Source: Glycine soja (lineage: Eukaryota; Streptophyta; Magnoliopsida; Fabales; Fabaceae). From it: a stretch of 64,000 nucleotides of DNA. The DNA lies in the NCBI RefSeq assembly GCF_004193775.1, contig NC_041009.1, positions 45,563,534 through 45,627,533 of the forward strand, read 5' to 3'. The position numbers and the translations under genes are program-made. The notes below the pieces were generated by a model. That model was given only the letters and a program-made list of their open reading frames with translations, did no database searches and was not told the origin of the DNA. This document shows, piece after piece, positions 62,176 to 64,000 of the stretch (positions within the stretch are counted from its first letter, which is position 1; the number at the start of each line of letters is the position of its first letter).

Positions 62176-62322
62176 CCATTGCAAAACGCACAGCATCAGC
62201 CACGTCAGCCTTTGCCATTTTTTTGTATTCTCTTACTTTAACAGACCCCACCGCACCAATACCTCGTGGCGTGTGAAAATGACTCTTCTACCCCTTAATC
62301 TCTCTCTTTCTTTGACCTCTAC

Positions 62323-62329
62323 TATATAA
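62323..62329 (+). promoter_or_regulatory. TATA box of the DnaJ11-like gene
   Basis: TATATAA in CTACTATATAATCCCC, about 114 bp before the ATG, implying a 5' UTR of roughly 85 nt. Confidence 0.7.
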
Positions 62330-62442
62330 TCCCCTCCACCCCACTTCGCCCAGCACCGAAACAACGTTCTAACAATTCTCATTCAAGTTTCACCTTTCGC
62401 TGGAAAAAGAAAAACTCATCGCAACGTTTAGTTCAGTTTCCG

Positions 62443-62913
62443 ATGGCGCCAACGCTGAACCTCTCCGCCGTCGGAATTCCTCTCCGTTTCTCCTCCTCCT
62501 TCGACCGCTCCGCCAGCTTTCCCCGGCGGAACTCCGTCCGCGCCGTCGCGGAGGAGGCGGTGGAGACAGGGCGGCCGGCAGCCAGCCTCTACGATGTGTT
62601 GCGAGTCGAGCGAGACGCATCTCCGACGGAGATCAAGTCGGCGTACCGGAGCCTCGCGAAGCTCTTACATCCCGACGCGGCGGTGCGGCGTTCGCCAGAG
62701 ACAGACGGAGGCGGCGGTTACGTCGACGGAGACTTCATTCAGCTCCGAAACGCGTACGAGACGCTGTCGGATCCGTCGGCGAAGGCGATATACGATATGA
62801 CGCTGGCGGCGCCGCACGGCGGAAGACACCGCCGGTTTTCTACTCCGCTTATTCGGAACCACTCGTCGGCGTTTTACACAACGCGAAGGTGGGAAACAGA
62901 CCAATGCTGGTAG
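62443..62913 (+). CDS. Chloroplast-type small J-domain protein, DnaJ11-like
   Basis: A single-exon gene of 156 residues. The ATG has a good plant context (CCGATGGCG). Residues 1 to about 40 are rich in Ser, Arg and Ala and poor in acidic residues at the front, like a chloroplast transit peptide. The J-domain spans about 49-119: LYDVLRVERDASPTEIKSAY, then the HPD tripeptide at 76-78 that stimulates Hsp70 ATPase, then YETLSDPSAKAIYD. No Gly/Phe-rich or zinc-finger region follows, so it is a type III (C) J-protein. Its length and layout fit the plant chaperone DnaJ 11 group, which assists Hsp70 in the stroma. The coding region is much more GC-rich than its surroundings, which produces long antisense open frames that are not genes. 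Confidence 0.93.
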   Translation: MAPTLNLSAVGIPLRFSSSFDRSASFPRRNSVRAVAEEAVETGRPAASLYDVLRVERDASPTEIKSAYRSLAKLLHPDAAVRRSPETDGGGGYVDGDFIQLRNAYETLSDPSAKAIYDMTLAAPHGGRHRRFSTPLIRNHSSAFYTTRRWETDQCW

Positions 62914-64000
62914 AGGAATTAACATTGCTTCGGGAATTAACAAAGAAAAAATGTGGATTTGTTATTAAGAAAGAGGAATCTCCGAATCGGTGAAAACTAT
63001 GTGCAAAAGTTACTATGCAAAAACAGTGAAGCAAAGTGTTTCTCTATTAATTAATCTTCTTGGAAAACTCATGAGAGTGTGGTGATGCCAACATTTTCAC
63101 GCACTTACAATATGACTAACCATGTGTGTGTTTTGATTGTAGTTAAAAGCTTGTCAAACCGAAAATGACACATTCTAATATAATGCACCAATTGAGAAAC
63201 GAGTATTTAGTCTCATTAAGATCAAAGATTGAACGTAATTTGTATTTGTTGGGTCTGGCAACTAGGTGTTGGTATAATGGTGTTGGGATGTTTGCATAAA
63301 CTCTAACCTCAAGTAAGAATCAGAGTTTAAGGTGTTTATAAAGTTGTCATGGCGTGTCCAAAGTGGGAGGTGTCATGCATTCTACGTGAGTACTTTTTTG
63401 GTTCAAATGAGAAGTTTGTCATCCTGAATTAGGTAGGTTATGATGTTCTCGGGAGCGTTTGGTTTGGGTAAGAACAAACACCTGATCTTCATATGATTGG
63501 TGATATCCACTTCTAGAATAATCGTCCCTAACTTGTGGCTTCTTTATGAAAGCAGCTAACTTTATGCATTATTCCATTGTGATAGAATGTCTTAGTCGGT
63601 TGCTATAACTCAGTTTGGATGATTCCAAGATTCCACTTCTAGAAAAATATATCCAAACACACCTGATGTAGTTTAGTGGATAATTAACTATGTTAATCCT
63701 TAGAGTGTTACTTAGCCTCAACACAATGACAAATTCTATGGTAAACCATATAGTATGATTCATCGGTGAATCACAAATACTTAACCCTCGGATATAATTT
63801 AAATAAAAACAACAGTAAAAATTATACATGGGTGATATAAGATTTTATTAAATAAAATTTGTATATAATAAATTCAATTGTCAATTTTAAGCCTAGGTTC
63901 GTAAGCCAACACGAAAACCTATGGGGCAGATTCAAACGCGCTTGTATGCCCATTATATGTTACTGTAGGGAAGTGATGGATCGTGGATGCATATTTTGGT
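62914..64000. other. 3' flank of the J-protein gene
   Basis: Untranslated and intergenic sequence to the window end. No polyadenylation signal stands out and no further gene is recognised. Confidence 0.5.

Noticed and set aside
62390..62943. Several open frames on both strands over the J-protein gene
   Set aside because: GC-rich sequence lacks stops in all frames; only 62443-62913 encodes a J-domain with HPD.

Overview
The window is nuclear DNA from a flowering plant, most likely a legume and plausibly soybean or a close relative. The evidence is AT-rich DNA with short exons separated by GT-AG introns, plant-only gene families (R2R3-MYB, AAP permeases, CAX exchangers), and plant-type small transposons. 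The species call is inference. All genes were built by hand from splice signals and reading-frame continuity, without transcript data.

Layout. (1) 1-8000, plus strand: the 3' part (about 818 residues, 14 exons) of a PA200/Blm10-type proteasome activator; its 5' part lies outside the window. Its introns hold an LTR-like sequence and a TRIM-like miniature retroelement. (2) 8214-9383, minus: a three-exon R2R3-MYB closely matching MYB80, the tapetum/pollen regulator, tail-to-tail with PA200 and only 213 bp away. (3) 10960-27769, minus: an AAP7-like amino acid permease cluster with two seven-exon genes of nearly identical architecture and a broken three-exon copy between them. The first gene lacks an in-frame ATG in its first exon. 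(4) 33252-52217, minus: a tandem pair of CAX-type cation/proton exchanger genes, 12 exons each and both 453 codons plus stop. The distal copy (47124-52217) looks intact. The proximal copy (33252-44687) has a 12-bp in-frame deletion that removes the AAEH part of the second signature motif, and its introns are swollen with transposons: a Mutator-type PB1-like ORF, a hAT-type element with an exact 8-bp target duplication, an element with an exact 9-bp duplication, a small MITE absent from the paralogue, and an LTR-like block with 55-bp tandem repeats. (5) 52218-62442: about 10 kb of AT-rich intergenic DNA with no supported gene. (6) 62443-62913, plus: a single-exon, GC-rich gene for a small chloroplast-type J-protein (DnaJ11-like), with a TATA box and a heat-shock-element-like palindrome upstream.

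The genes do not form a pathway. The main biological interest is the divergence of tandem duplicates: one CAX copy has lost residues thought to be essential for ion exchange while its frame stayed open, and one AAP copy has been reduced to a fragment. No CRISPR, rRNA or tRNA gene and no novel multi-gene system was seen.
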